From contig NZ_PVTF01000019.1 of the NCBI RefSeq assembly GCF_003002815.1, positions 101,430 to 165,429 on the forward strand: 64,000 nucleotides of DNA, in the 5' to 3' direction. The DNA comes from Umezawaea tangerina (GTDB lineage: Bacteria; Actinomycetota; Actinomycetes; Mycobacteriales; Pseudonocardiaceae). This document shows, piece after piece, positions 47,363 through 55,208 of this stretch. The notes below the pieces were generated by a model. The model was not told the DNA's origin and made no database searches. It saw nothing but the letters and a program-made list of their open reading frames with translations. A program made the translations under genes and the position numbers. Position 1 is the stretch's first letter; every line of letters begins with the position of its first letter.

Positions 47363-48315
47363 GCCTTCTCCCCGGAGTAGTGGACCCAGCCGCGCGCGGA
47401 CCGGAACAGCAGCGCGGTGACCAGGCCGACGGCCAGCAGCAGCACCCACGCCATCGCGGACGCGTAGCCCATGCGGTAGTCGCCGAAGCCGCGGTCGAAC
47501 AGGTAGACGGTGTAGAACAGCGTCGTGCCCGCCGGGGCGCCGTTCGGCCCGCCCACGACGTAGGCGGACGTGAACACCTGGAACGAGTGGATGGTCTCCA
47601 TCAGCAGGTTGAAGAAGACCACCGGCGAGATCATCGGCAAGGTGATCGAGGCGAACCGCCGCCACGGCCCCGCGCCGTCGACCTCGGCGGCCTCGTACAG
47701 CTCCCGCGGCACCTGCTTGAGCCCGGCCAGGAAGATCACCATCGGCGCGCCGAGCTGCCACGCCGCCAGCAGCACCAGCATCAGCAGCGAGAGGTCCGGG
47801 TTGCCCGCCCACCCGCCGGTGTCGACGCCGAACGCCCGCAGCACCCGGTCGACCGCGGCGTCGTCGCTGAACATCGTCTTCCACACGATCGCGACGCTCA
47901 CGCTGCCGCCGATCAGCGACGGCCCGTAGAACGCCGCCCGGTACAGCCCCTGGCCACGGCGCTTGCCGTTGAGCAGCAGGGCGACGCCGAGCGCGGCGGC
48001 GAGCTTGACGGGCACCGCGAGCGCCACGTAGAGCGCGGTCACCCGCACCGACCTGAGCCAGCGCTGGTCGGAGAACATCCGCGCGTAGTTGTCCAGGCCG
48101 ACCCATTCCGGGGTGTCGAACAGGTCGTAGTCGGTGAACGAGAGGTACAGCGAAGTCGCCATCGGGCCGAGTGTCAGCAGCAGGACGCCGAGGATCCACG
48201 GCGACAGGAAGAGGTACCCGGTGATCCCGTCGTCGGAGCGGCGGGCCCGCCCGCGCCGGTGGCCCGCTCCGGACGGGGCGGCGTCGGCGGCGCGGATCGG
48301 CGTGACCGTCGCCAT
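47359..48315 (-). CDS. Carbohydrate ABC importer permease, MalF type
   Basis: A 318-residue permease. A 30-residue basic cytoplasmic N-terminus precedes GYLFLSPWILGVLLLTLGPMATSLYLSFTDYDLF. The EAA loop is PRELYEAAEVDGAGPWRRFASITLPMISPVVFF. It starts 4 nt after the binding-protein gene stop. Sequence and position next to a PL11 lyase suggest uptake of rhamnogalacturonan oligosaccharides, which is inference. Confidence 0.92.
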   Translation of the reverse strand: MATVTPIRAADAAPSGAGHRRGRARRSDDGITGYLFLSPWILGVLLLTLGPMATSLYLSFTDYDLFDTPEWVGLDNYARMFSDQRWLRSVRVTALYVALAVPVKLAAALGVALLLNGKRRGQGLYRAAFYGPSLIGGSVSVAIVWKTMFSDDAAVDRVLRAFGVDTGGWAGNPDLSLLMLVLLAAWQLGAPMVIFLAGLKQVPRELYEAAEVDGAGPWRRFASITLPMISPVVFFNLLMETIHSFQVFTSAYVVGGPNGAPAGTTLFYTVYLFDRGFGDYRMGYASAMAWVLLLAVGLVTALLFRSARGWVHYSGEKA

Positions 48316-48319
48316 CGGC

Positions 48320-49600
48320 TCAGGAGCCGAGGGTCTGGTCGGCCTCGGTGAAGAACCGGTCCACGGCCTGGTCCACCGTGATCCTGTTGTACAGCAGCTC
48401 CTCGTTGATCCGGATGAACGCCTGCTCCAGCGCGCCCGCGCCCTTGGGCGGCGCGGGCGGCGTCCTGGTGAGCTTGCCCTTGAGCCCGTCCTCGTAGGCG
48501 GCCACGGCGGCCAGGGGTCCGGTGAGCTGTGCGGCCGCGCGCTGGGCGTTGGTCGGTGGCAGGCCGCGGTTGGCGCCGAAGATCCTGCCGACCTCCGGAT
48601 CGTTGATCATGAACGACACCAGCTTGGCGGCCGCCGCCGGGTGCTCGGACTTCCGCGACACGCTCAGCAGCAGCGCGGGCTTGATGTACTGGCCCAGGAC
48701 CTGGGGGGTGTCGCTGGGGGAGGGGGCGATCCTCAGCTCCGCCCTGGTGGACTTGGAGTAGCGGTCGAGGAAGTTGTCCCACGCGCCCGCGCCCGCGACC
48801 AGGTCGGACTCCAGCGGGTGCTTCGGCTTGATCTGCACGCCCTTCTCGACCGGCAGCACCGACTTGTCGTCGGCCATCCTCTTGCCGTCACCGAGGAAGG
48901 CGGCGAGCCGGGCCCGGTCGAAGCCGAGCTTCCCCTCGTCGGTGTAGAGGGACTTGCCCTCCTGGAGGAGCTGCAGCTCCAGGTTGTAGTAGGTGTCGAT
49001 GGGGTTGCCGCTGCCCGCGACCCCGGTCTTCTCGGTGATCCGCTTGGCGGCCGCGCGGTAGTCGCTCCAGGTCCAGCCGAGCTCGGGCTCCGCCACGCCG
49101 GCTTGGGCGTAGAGAGCGGGGTTGTAGATGTAGCCCCAGGTGTTGCCGCCCACCGGCACGCCGTACAGGCCGTCCTTGATCTCACCCGCGCCCTTGAGCC
49201 CTTCGATGAGGTCGCCGAGGTCGAGGTTCTTGCCCTCCTGCTCCTTCAGGTCGTAGAGCGCGTGGCGGTCGGCGTACTCCCTGAGGTAGGCGAAGTCCGT
49301 CTGCAGGACGTCCGGCGCGTTCCCGCCCGCGGTCTCGGTCGCGATCTTCTGCCAGTAGGCCTCGAACTCCTGGAAGCTCGGCGTGACCGTGATGGTGGGG
49401 TTCTTGCTGTGGAACAGGTCCAGCGCCCGCTGCATGAGCGCCGCGCGTTCGGCGTTGCCCCACCAGGAGAACCGCAGGGTGACCGGGCCGGACTCCTCCG
49501 CGCCGTCGGCTCCACCCGATCCGCCGCACGCGGTCGTGGCGGCCAGCAGCAGCGCCACCACCGGCACGACCAGCGACCTGAATCGTTTCAATCCGACCAC
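48320..49600 (-). CDS. Extracellular solute-binding lipoprotein, probable rhamnogalacturonan oligosaccharide importer
   Basis: A 426-residue family 1 sugar-binding lipoprotein. The signal peptide ends in a lipobox (AATTAC). Then come VTLRFSWWGNAERAALMQRALDLFHSKNPTITVT, DVLQTDFAYLREYADRHALYDL and the C-terminal AKLVSFMINDPEVGRIFGANRGLPPTNAQR. It heads the minus-strand importer operon and is divergent from the PL11 lyase. A perfect LacI-type palindrome lies about 240 nt upstream of its start, between the two units. Confidence 0.92.
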   Translation of the reverse strand: MVGLKRFRSLVVPVVALLLAATTACGGSGGADGAEESGPVTLRFSWWGNAERAALMQRALDLFHSKNPTITVTPSFQEFEAYWQKIATETAGGNAPDVLQTDFAYLREYADRHALYDLKEQEGKNLDLGDLIEGLKGAGEIKDGLYGVPVGGNTWGYIYNPALYAQAGVAEPELGWTWSDYRAAAKRITEKTGVAGSGNPIDTYYNLELQLLQEGKSLYTDEGKLGFDRARLAAFLGDGKRMADDKSVLPVEKGVQIKPKHPLESDLVAGAGAWDNFLDRYSKSTRAELRIAPSPSDTPQVLGQYIKPALLLSVSRKSEHPAAAAKLVSFMINDPEVGRIFGANRGLPPTNAQRAAAQLTGPLAAVAAYEDGLKGKLTRTPPAPPKGAGALEQAFIRINEELLYNRITVDQAVDRFFTEADQTLGS

Positions 49601-49839
49601 GGTGGTACCTCCGGTCGCATTCGCGTTGGCAGGACGCCGTTTCGTGCCGTCGTGCCGGGAAGGCTACGAGGCCGTCGCGCCGCGGTCAATGCGGCTTTCC
49701 TTTCACCGCAAGGAAAACGGCGGTTCGCCGTCGAATCCGTCGAACGCGCTGTCGAACGGCTTCGACGCGGGAGCTCGACGGGTCCCGCCGGGGGAAGTCC
49801 TTGTTGACGTGCATGGGTGCCGCGCCTATGTTGATAATT

Positions 49840-49855
49840 TGGAAAGCGCTTTCCA
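49840..49855. promoter_or_regulatory. Perfect LacI-type operator between importer and PL11 lyase
   Basis: TGGAAAGCGCTTTCCA is a perfect 16-bp palindrome with central CG, the classical LacI-family site. It lies in the 398-nt divergent gap between 49600 and 49999 and can control both directions. The remainder of that gap shows no gene that I trust. Confidence 0.85.
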
Positions 49856-49998
49856 GTGGTCACTCGCCCGGTGTTCCGGGTGGTGCCGCGAACAAGCGCG
49901 ACCGCTGCCGGGGTCGAGCAAGGCGGGGGCTGTCGCCCTCGTCGGTTTCGCATTGTCTTGGAAATCGGATACCTGTGCGGAGAAATCGGGGCGGTGCC

Positions 49999-51852
49999 AT
50001 GAGAATCCTCAACGGCAGTACTGGTCGGGCTCGACGACACCTGTTGGCGGTCGTGCTGGTCGCCTCCTGCGCGGCGGCGGTGAACGCCGCCGCGGCACCC
50101 GCGAACGCGGTGCCACCGCCGTCGTCCACGAGCACGACCGAGAACCTCGACCGGGGCCTGATCAGCATCCGGTCGTCCACCGACGACGGCAACTTCGTGT
50201 CCTGGCGGCAACTCCGGACCGACGCCACCGACTCGGCGTTCAACGTCTACCGCGACGGGAAGCTGGTCACCCCGACACCCGTCACCACCGCGACCAGCTA
50301 CCGGGACGCGGGCGCCCCACCCGGCGCGCGCTACTCCGTCCGGCCCGTGGTCGGCGGCGTCGAACAGCTCGCGGCGAGCGCCGACGGCGTGGCGGCGACC
50401 GCGACCAGCCAGGACGTCCCGCTGCAGATCCCCGCTGGCGGCACGACGCCCAGCGGCGAGTCGTACACCTACGTCGCGAACGACGCCTCGGTCGGCGACC
50501 TGGACGGCGACGGCTCGTGGGAGATCGTGCTGAAGTGGGACCCCACCAACGCCAAGGACAACTCGCAGTCGGGCTACACGGGCAACGTGTACCTCGACGC
50601 CTACAAGCTCAACGGCACCAGGCTGTGGCGCGTCGACCTCGGCCGCAACATCCGGGCGGGCGCGCACTACACCCAGTTCCAGGTGTTCGACTACGACGGC
50701 GACGGCAAGGCCGAGGTGGTCACCAAGACCGGTGACGGCACCAGGTCCGGCACCGGGCAGGTCATCGGCAGCTCGTCGGCGGACTACCGCAACTCCTCCG
50801 GCTACGTCCTCACCGGACCCGAGTACCTGTCGGTGTTCCGCGGCACCGACGGCGCCGTCCTGGACACCGAGAACTTCGTGGTCGCGCGCGGCACGGTCTC
50901 CGGCTGGGGCGACAGCTACGGCAACCGGGTCGACCGGTTCCTGGCCGGAACGGCCTACCTGGACGGTTCCTCGCCGAGCATCGTCATGGCGCGCGGCTAC
51001 TACACCCGCAGCACCCTGTCGGCCTGGGACTTCCGCGGCGGCGCGCTGACCCGGCGCTGGACCTTCGACTCCTCGTCCTCCACCAACGGCTCCGCGTGGA
51101 CCGGCAAGGGCAACCACCAGCTGTCCGTAGCCGACGTCGACTCCGACGGCCGCGACGAGATCATCTACGGCTCGATGGCCGTCGACGACAACGGCAGCGG
51201 CCTCTGGCAGAACAACACCCACCACGGCGACGCCCTGCACGTCGGCGACTTCATCCCCTCCAGAGCTGGCCTCGAGGTCTTCAAGCCCTCCGAGTCGACC
51301 ACCGATCCCGCCGACTGGATCGGCGACGCCCGCACCGGCCAGATCATCTGGAGCGCACCCTCCTGCGGCTGCGACAACGGCCGCGGCGTCGCCGCCGACA
51401 TCTGGTCCGGCAACACCGGCGCCGAAGTCTGGTCCTCAGCGGTCGGCGGCCTCCGCTCCGCCACCACCGGCTCCCAGGTCGCCAGCCGCAAACCGGGTTC
51501 CGCCAACTTCGTCATCTGGTGGGACGGCGACGCCCAGCGCGAGCTCCTCAACGACACCACCATCGACAAGTACGGCACCTCCGCCGACACCCGCCTCCTC
51601 ACCGGCTCCGGCGTCTCCTCCAACAACGGCACCAAAGCCACCCCCGCCCTCTCCGCCGACATCCTCGGCGACTGGCGCGAGGAAGTCATCTGGCGCACCT
51701 CGGACAACAAGGCGCTCCGCATCTACTCCACCACCGACACCACCACCATCAAACACCCCTCCCTCATGCAGGACCGCCAGTACCGCCTGGCCATCGCCTG
51801 GCAGAACACCGCCTACAACCAACCCCCACACCCCAGCTTCGCCACCCCCTAA
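49999..51852 (+). CDS. Secreted rhamnogalacturonan lyase, PL11
   Basis: A 617-residue exported polysaccharide lyase that cuts the rhamnogalacturonan I backbone by beta-elimination. A signal peptide (RRHLLAVVLVASCAAAVNAAAAPANA) is followed by the family N-terminus ENLDRGLISIRSSTDDGNFVSWRQLRTDATDSAFNVYRDG. An eight-bladed propeller follows with repeated Asp-rich calcium sites (DLDGDGSWEIVLKWDP, DYDGDGKAEVVTKTGDGT, DVDSDGRDEIIYG, DILGDWREEVIWR). No carbohydrate-binding module is attached. The ATG follows GGGGCGGTGCC. The last third has a very C-rich coding strand. Confidence 0.93.
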   Translation: MRILNGSTGRARRHLLAVVLVASCAAAVNAAAAPANAVPPPSSTSTTENLDRGLISIRSSTDDGNFVSWRQLRTDATDSAFNVYRDGKLVTPTPVTTATSYRDAGAPPGARYSVRPVVGGVEQLAASADGVAATATSQDVPLQIPAGGTTPSGESYTYVANDASVGDLDGDGSWEIVLKWDPTNAKDNSQSGYTGNVYLDAYKLNGTRLWRVDLGRNIRAGAHYTQFQVFDYDGDGKAEVVTKTGDGTRSGTGQVIGSSSADYRNSSGYVLTGPEYLSVFRGTDGAVLDTENFVVARGTVSGWGDSYGNRVDRFLAGTAYLDGSSPSIVMARGYYTRSTLSAWDFRGGALTRRWTFDSSSSTNGSAWTGKGNHQLSVADVDSDGRDEIIYGSMAVDDNGSGLWQNNTHHGDALHVGDFIPSRAGLEVFKPSESTTDPADWIGDARTGQIIWSAPSCGCDNGRGVAADIWSGNTGAEVWSSAVGGLRSATTGSQVASRKPGSANFVIWWDGDAQRELLNDTTIDKYGTSADTRLLTGSGVSSNNGTKATPALSADILGDWREEVIWRTSDNKALRIYSTTDTTTIKHPSLMQDRQYRLAIAWQNTAYNQPPHPSFATP

Positions 51853-51953
51853 ACAAGACGAACCCCAACCGGAAGCGCTGTCACCACAACGCTGCGGCAC
51901 AGCACTTCCCACATCCACAGCAACAACGAACCAACAGCGACCAACTACCCGCC

Positions 51954-52086
51954 AACGCTGGAACCAGAAGCCAACGCCCAACGACGCTGGAAGCAGCCAG
52001 CCAGCCACCCAACGACGCTGGAAGCAACCAGCAAGCGGCCCACGACGCTGGAAGCAGCACACAAGTCACCCAGCGACGCTGGAAGC
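51954..52086 (+). repeat. Short tandem array, about 30-bp period
   Basis: Five diverged copies of ACGACGCTGGAAGCA (the clearest start at 51981, 52012, 52042 and 52072, with a weaker one at 51954) separated by about 15 nt of A/C-rich spacer. It lies between the PL11 stop and hairpin copy 3. Repeat units are too short and too variable for CRISPR. Confidence 0.75.
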
Positions 52087-52105
52087 GAGCGGTGCTCGTC
52101 CGCTC

Positions 52106-52226
52106 GTGCGGTCGGCTTGACTTGGGGTTTTTGGGCTTAAACTTGCGGCGGCGGGCAGGCTCTACCACCTGCCCTTTTTCGCCCGACGAAGCCCAAAAAA
52201 GGGGCCCCAAGTCAAGCCGACCGCAC
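52106..52226. repeat. Hairpin element, copy 3
   Basis: A 121-bp element with perfect 22-bp outer arms (52106-52127 and 52205-52226). The core is almost identical to copy 2, including GGGCTTAAACTTGCGGCGG and GCTCTACCACCTGCCC, but the outer arms differ at several positions with matching changes on both sides. It is in the same orientation as copies 1 and 2. It and the array upstream occupy most of the 540-nt gap before 52393. Confidence 0.9.
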
Positions 52227-52360
52227 CTGGGCCCGCTGTAGCGACACCCCCCGGAAACCACCGCAGCGACACCCCCGGAGCCCGCGGCACCAACACCGGG
52301 CGACACCCACGGCGGCTAGAACACCCCCCCCAGCACCGAGCAACCCCACACCCCCAACCC

Positions 52361-52374
52361 GGTAAACGCTTTCC
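52361..52374. promoter_or_regulatory. LacI-type operator upstream of the oxidoreductase gene
   Basis: GGTAAACGCTTTCC; its reverse complement agrees with the 49841 palindrome at 12 of 14 positions. It lies 19 nt before the start codon of the Gfo/Idh/MocA fusion gene. Confidence 0.7.
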
Positions 52375-52392
52375 TCTCCAAGCGAGACAAAC

Positions 52393-54279
52393 ATGACGCC
52401 AAGGCCCAACAGCCCACCCACCGTCATCCTCGCCGGCGCCTCCGGCTACGGCCGCCACTACCTACGCGAACTGCTCCACCTCGAATCCACCGGAAAGATC
52501 CACTTCGCCGGCATCTGCGAAATCGCCCCCCTGGACTCCGAAACCCAACGCCTACTGGGCAACCGCCCCTCCACCCCCGACCTCCCCCAGCTCCTCTCCG
52601 ACACCCACCCGGACATCGGCATCGTCTCCACCCCCCTGCACACCCACCTGCCGCTGGCCCGCCACATCCTCACCTCCGGCGCCCACCTCCTCCTGGAGAA
52701 ACCCCCGACGCCAACCCTGCGGCAGTGGCAGGAGCTCGTCGACCTCTCGGCCGGCGCAGCCTGCCAGGTCGGCTTCCAAAGCCTGGGCTCCGGCGCAGTG
52801 CGACGGCTCGCCGACCTGGTGCGGCGCGGCGAGCTCGGTGAGGTCACCGGGTTCGGCGTGCGCGGGGCGTGGTCGCGCGACGACGCCTACTACGCCCGCG
52901 CACCGTGGGCCGGGCGGCGCACGTTGGACGGTGAACCCGTGGTGGACGGCGCCATCACCAACCCCTACGCGCACGCCGTCGTGACGGCGCTGGCCGTGGA
53001 CGGTGGTGACGACGTGTCGGCGATCGAGCTGGAACTGCTGCGGGCCAACGACATCGAGGCCGACGACACGTCCTGCCTGCGGCTGCGCACCGACCGCGGC
53101 ACGACCGTCGTCATCGCGGTGACCCTGTGCGCAGACGTCGAGCAGGAGCCCGTGCTCGTCGTCCACGGCAGCCGCGGCCGCGCCGAGCTGCACTACACGC
53201 TCGACCGGCTCGTGCTCGACGGCGTCGAGGAGGTGTTCGACCACGTCACGCCGCTGGAGAACCTGCTGGCGCACCTGGCCGACCCCGCGGTGCCGTTGCA
53301 GTCGCCGCTGGCGGCGTGCGGCGGCTTCATGCGCGTGCTGGAAGCCGTGCGGACGGCCGCGGAGCCGGTCCCGATCGACCGGAAGTGGTTGCGGCGGAAG
53401 GGGAATCGGGTCGTGGTGGACGGTGTCGACGACGCGGTGGTCCGCGCGGCCGACGAGCTGCGGACCTTCGCCGAGCTGGGTGTCCCGTGGTCGGTGCTCG
53501 GGCGGGTGGCGGAGTACGGCGTGGAGACCGTCGTGCCACCGGAGGTGGTGGCGCGACCGGCGTTGCACCCGGTCCGGACGCTCGGCGGCGCGGTCGTCAC
53601 CGGCGAGCACCCCGTCGACCACCCGTGGCACCGGGGGATCGGCCTGGCGCTGCCCGACGTCGACGGCGTGAACCTGTGGGGCGGTCGGAGCTACCGGCGC
53701 GACCGGGGGTACGTCGAGGGCGAGCTGGGACAGGTCCGCCAGGCCGCCGACGGCACCGTCCGGTGGTGCGACTCGCTGGGTGCAGTCCTGCTGCGCGAAC
53801 GCCGGGAGATCCGCAGGCGGGTCGTGCCGGGCGGGTGGGAGCTGACGTGGACCAGCGTGCTGTCCGCCGACGCCGAGGTGGTGCTGAACAGCCCCGCCAG
53901 CCTGGGCAGGCGGGGGGCGGGCTACGGCGGCTGGTTCTGGCGGCTGCCGGACGTGGACCCGGCGCTGGTGCGGGTGGTCGCGCCGGACGGCGGCGGCACC
54001 GACGAGCTCAACGGCGTCGTCGCCGACTGGCTGGCCGTCGTGGTCGCCGACCCCGTTGCGCCGTGGACGGCGGTGCTGTCCGGACCCCGCGACCCGTGGT
54101 TCGTGCGCGTCGCCCAGTACCGCGGCATCGGCTCCGCGCTGTGCTGGGACAGGCCGAGGATCGTCAGGCCCGGCCGGGACCTCGTCGTCGAGGTCGTGAT
54201 GAGCCTCCACGACGGGGTGGTCACCCCGACCGGTCAGCCCGACGTGCGGTCGAAGCGCAGGTGGGACGTGATGCGGTAG
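52393..54279 (+). CDS. Gfo/Idh/MocA oxidoreductase fused to a DUF6807 (PmoA-like) domain
   Basis: A 628-residue two-domain cytoplasmic protein. Residues 1 to about 350 form an NAD(P)-dependent Gfo/Idh/MocA oxidoreductase: dinucleotide site VILAGASGYGRHYLREL, substrate-domain lead-in LLLEKPPTPTLRQWQEL and GFQSLGSGAVRRL. From about 375, a DUF6807 domain begins with HPVRTLGGAVVTGEHPVDHPWHRGIGLALPDVDGVNLWGGRSY and ends DLVVEVVMSLHDGV. DUF6807 is named after PmoA but is linked to sugar catabolism in actinobacteria. A LacI-type operator immediately upstream ties it to the rhamnogalacturonan genes. Its 3' end overlaps the convergent GntR gene by 46 nt. Confidence 0.82.
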   Translation: MTPRPNSPPTVILAGASGYGRHYLRELLHLESTGKIHFAGICEIAPLDSETQRLLGNRPSTPDLPQLLSDTHPDIGIVSTPLHTHLPLARHILTSGAHLLLEKPPTPTLRQWQELVDLSAGAACQVGFQSLGSGAVRRLADLVRRGELGEVTGFGVRGAWSRDDAYYARAPWAGRRTLDGEPVVDGAITNPYAHAVVTALAVDGGDDVSAIELELLRANDIEADDTSCLRLRTDRGTTVVIAVTLCADVEQEPVLVVHGSRGRAELHYTLDRLVLDGVEEVFDHVTPLENLLAHLADPAVPLQSPLAACGGFMRVLEAVRTAAEPVPIDRKWLRRKGNRVVVDGVDDAVVRAADELRTFAELGVPWSVLGRVAEYGVETVVPPEVVARPALHPVRTLGGAVVTGEHPVDHPWHRGIGLALPDVDGVNLWGGRSYRRDRGYVEGELGQVRQAADGTVRWCDSLGAVLLRERREIRRRVVPGGWELTWTSVLSADAEVVLNSPASLGRRGAGYGGWFWRLPDVDPALVRVVAPDGGGTDELNGVVADWLAVVVADPVAPWTAVLSGPRDPWFVRVAQYRGIGSALCWDRPRIVRPGRDLVVEVVMSLHDGVVTPTGQPDVRSKRRWDVMR

Positions 54280-54944
54280 CGGTCGCCGCGGTAGATCGAC
54301 CTGGTGTACTCGAAGACCCGCTCGTTGGCGTCCCTGGTGGTGCGCTCGAACAGCAGCGCGGGCGCGTACTGGGGGACGCCGAGGAGGGCGGCCTCCTCCG
54401 GGTCGGTGACCGTGGGCTCGGTGGTCTGCAACGCGGTCGTGGCGACGATCTCGTACCGGATCCTGAGCAGCTCGTAGAGCGAGCCCGACTCGAAGTCCTC
54501 CGGGCCGATGCCGGGGACGAGGTTGTGCGGCAGGATGATCCGCTCGATCGCCATCGGCGCCTTCTCGACGATGCGGACCCGCGCGACGGTCAGGAGCTCG
54601 TGGCTGGGGGACACCTCCAGGCGCCGGCCGAGGCGGGCGCCCGCGGCCTCGACCCGGAACTCGACGACCTTGCTGAACCAGGTGCCCTCCGCGGGCGGGA
54701 CGGTGAAGTCGCCGGGGGTGGTGGGGGTCAGCTCCTGGCTGATCTTGCGGGTGCCGGTGAACGTGCCCCGGCCGTGCTCGCGGACCAGCAGGCCGTCGCG
54801 CGCCAGGTCGTCCATGGCCGCGCGCAGGGTGGGGCGGGAGACGCCGAACTCCTCGCTGAGCGCGCGCTCGGAGGGCATGACCTCTCCGGGCTGGCGTTGC
54901 TGGATGAGCTCGCGCAGACGCTCTCTTACCTCTGTTCGCCGCAC
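54234..54944 (-). CDS. GntR/HutC-family regulator, DasR-like
   Basis: A 236-residue regulator. The N-terminal winged helix reads QPGEVMPSERALSEEFGVSRPTLRAAMDDLARDGLLVREHGRGTFTG. A UTRA ligand domain follows, with LLTVARVRIVEKAPMAIERIILPHNLVPGI and the closing VFEYTRSIYRGDRYRITSHLRF. DasR-type proteins sense phosphorylated GlcNAc derivatives. The GTG at 54944 has GGGAGGGAG upstream and is preferred over the ATG at 54983. Several dre-like sites lie between it and the GH16 genes. Whether it is DasR itself or a paralogue needs phylogeny. Confidence 0.85.
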   Translation of the reverse strand: MRRTEVRERLRELIQQRQPGEVMPSERALSEEFGVSRPTLRAAMDDLARDGLLVREHGRGTFTGTRKISQELTPTTPGDFTVPPAEGTWFSKVVEFRVEAAGARLGRRLEVSPSHELLTVARVRIVEKAPMAIERIILPHNLVPGIGPEDFESGSLYELLRIRYEIVATTALQTTEPTVTDPEEAALLGVPQYAPALLFERTTRDANERVFEYTRSIYRGDRYRITSHLRFDRTSG

Positions 54945-55013
54945 CGCAGGCTCCCTCCCGTTGCGCCCTGTGCATCGTAGCAACTGGTGAGGGTGTTCAG
55001 CCGGTTGGAAAGT

Positions 55014-55146
55014 GACCAGTGGTATTACCTGTTGCCGGTATCCCCTAACCTTGGAACCGCAGGCAGAATATCGGTCTAGACCTCTTGACTTTACCTGTGA
55101 GGTAGACCACTTTGCTGATGGGGGATCTGCTGCTGGACCAGTGGTA
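55014..55146. promoter_or_regulatory. Cluster of dre-like sites between gntR and GH16 genes
   Basis: The best site (55070-55085) reads ATCGGTCTAGACCTCT, containing the perfect palindrome GGTCTAGACC. A second (55099-55111), reversed, reads AGTGGTCTACCTC. The 11-mer GACCAGTGGTA occurs identically at 55014 and 55136. These resemble the TGGTCTAGACCA core bound by DasR-type GntR proteins, and lie between the divergent regulator and GH16 genes. Confidence 0.65.
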
Positions 55147-55208
55147 AACAGCAGCGGATCTACCGGTCGCCGCGGTTCTCCCCGTCCCCACCGAGAGAGC
55201 GGACGCTC

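Noticed and set aside
51954..52086. Possible CRISPR array
   Set aside because: Repeat units are only about 15 bp, diverged, with about 15-nt low-complexity spacers, and there are no cas genes.
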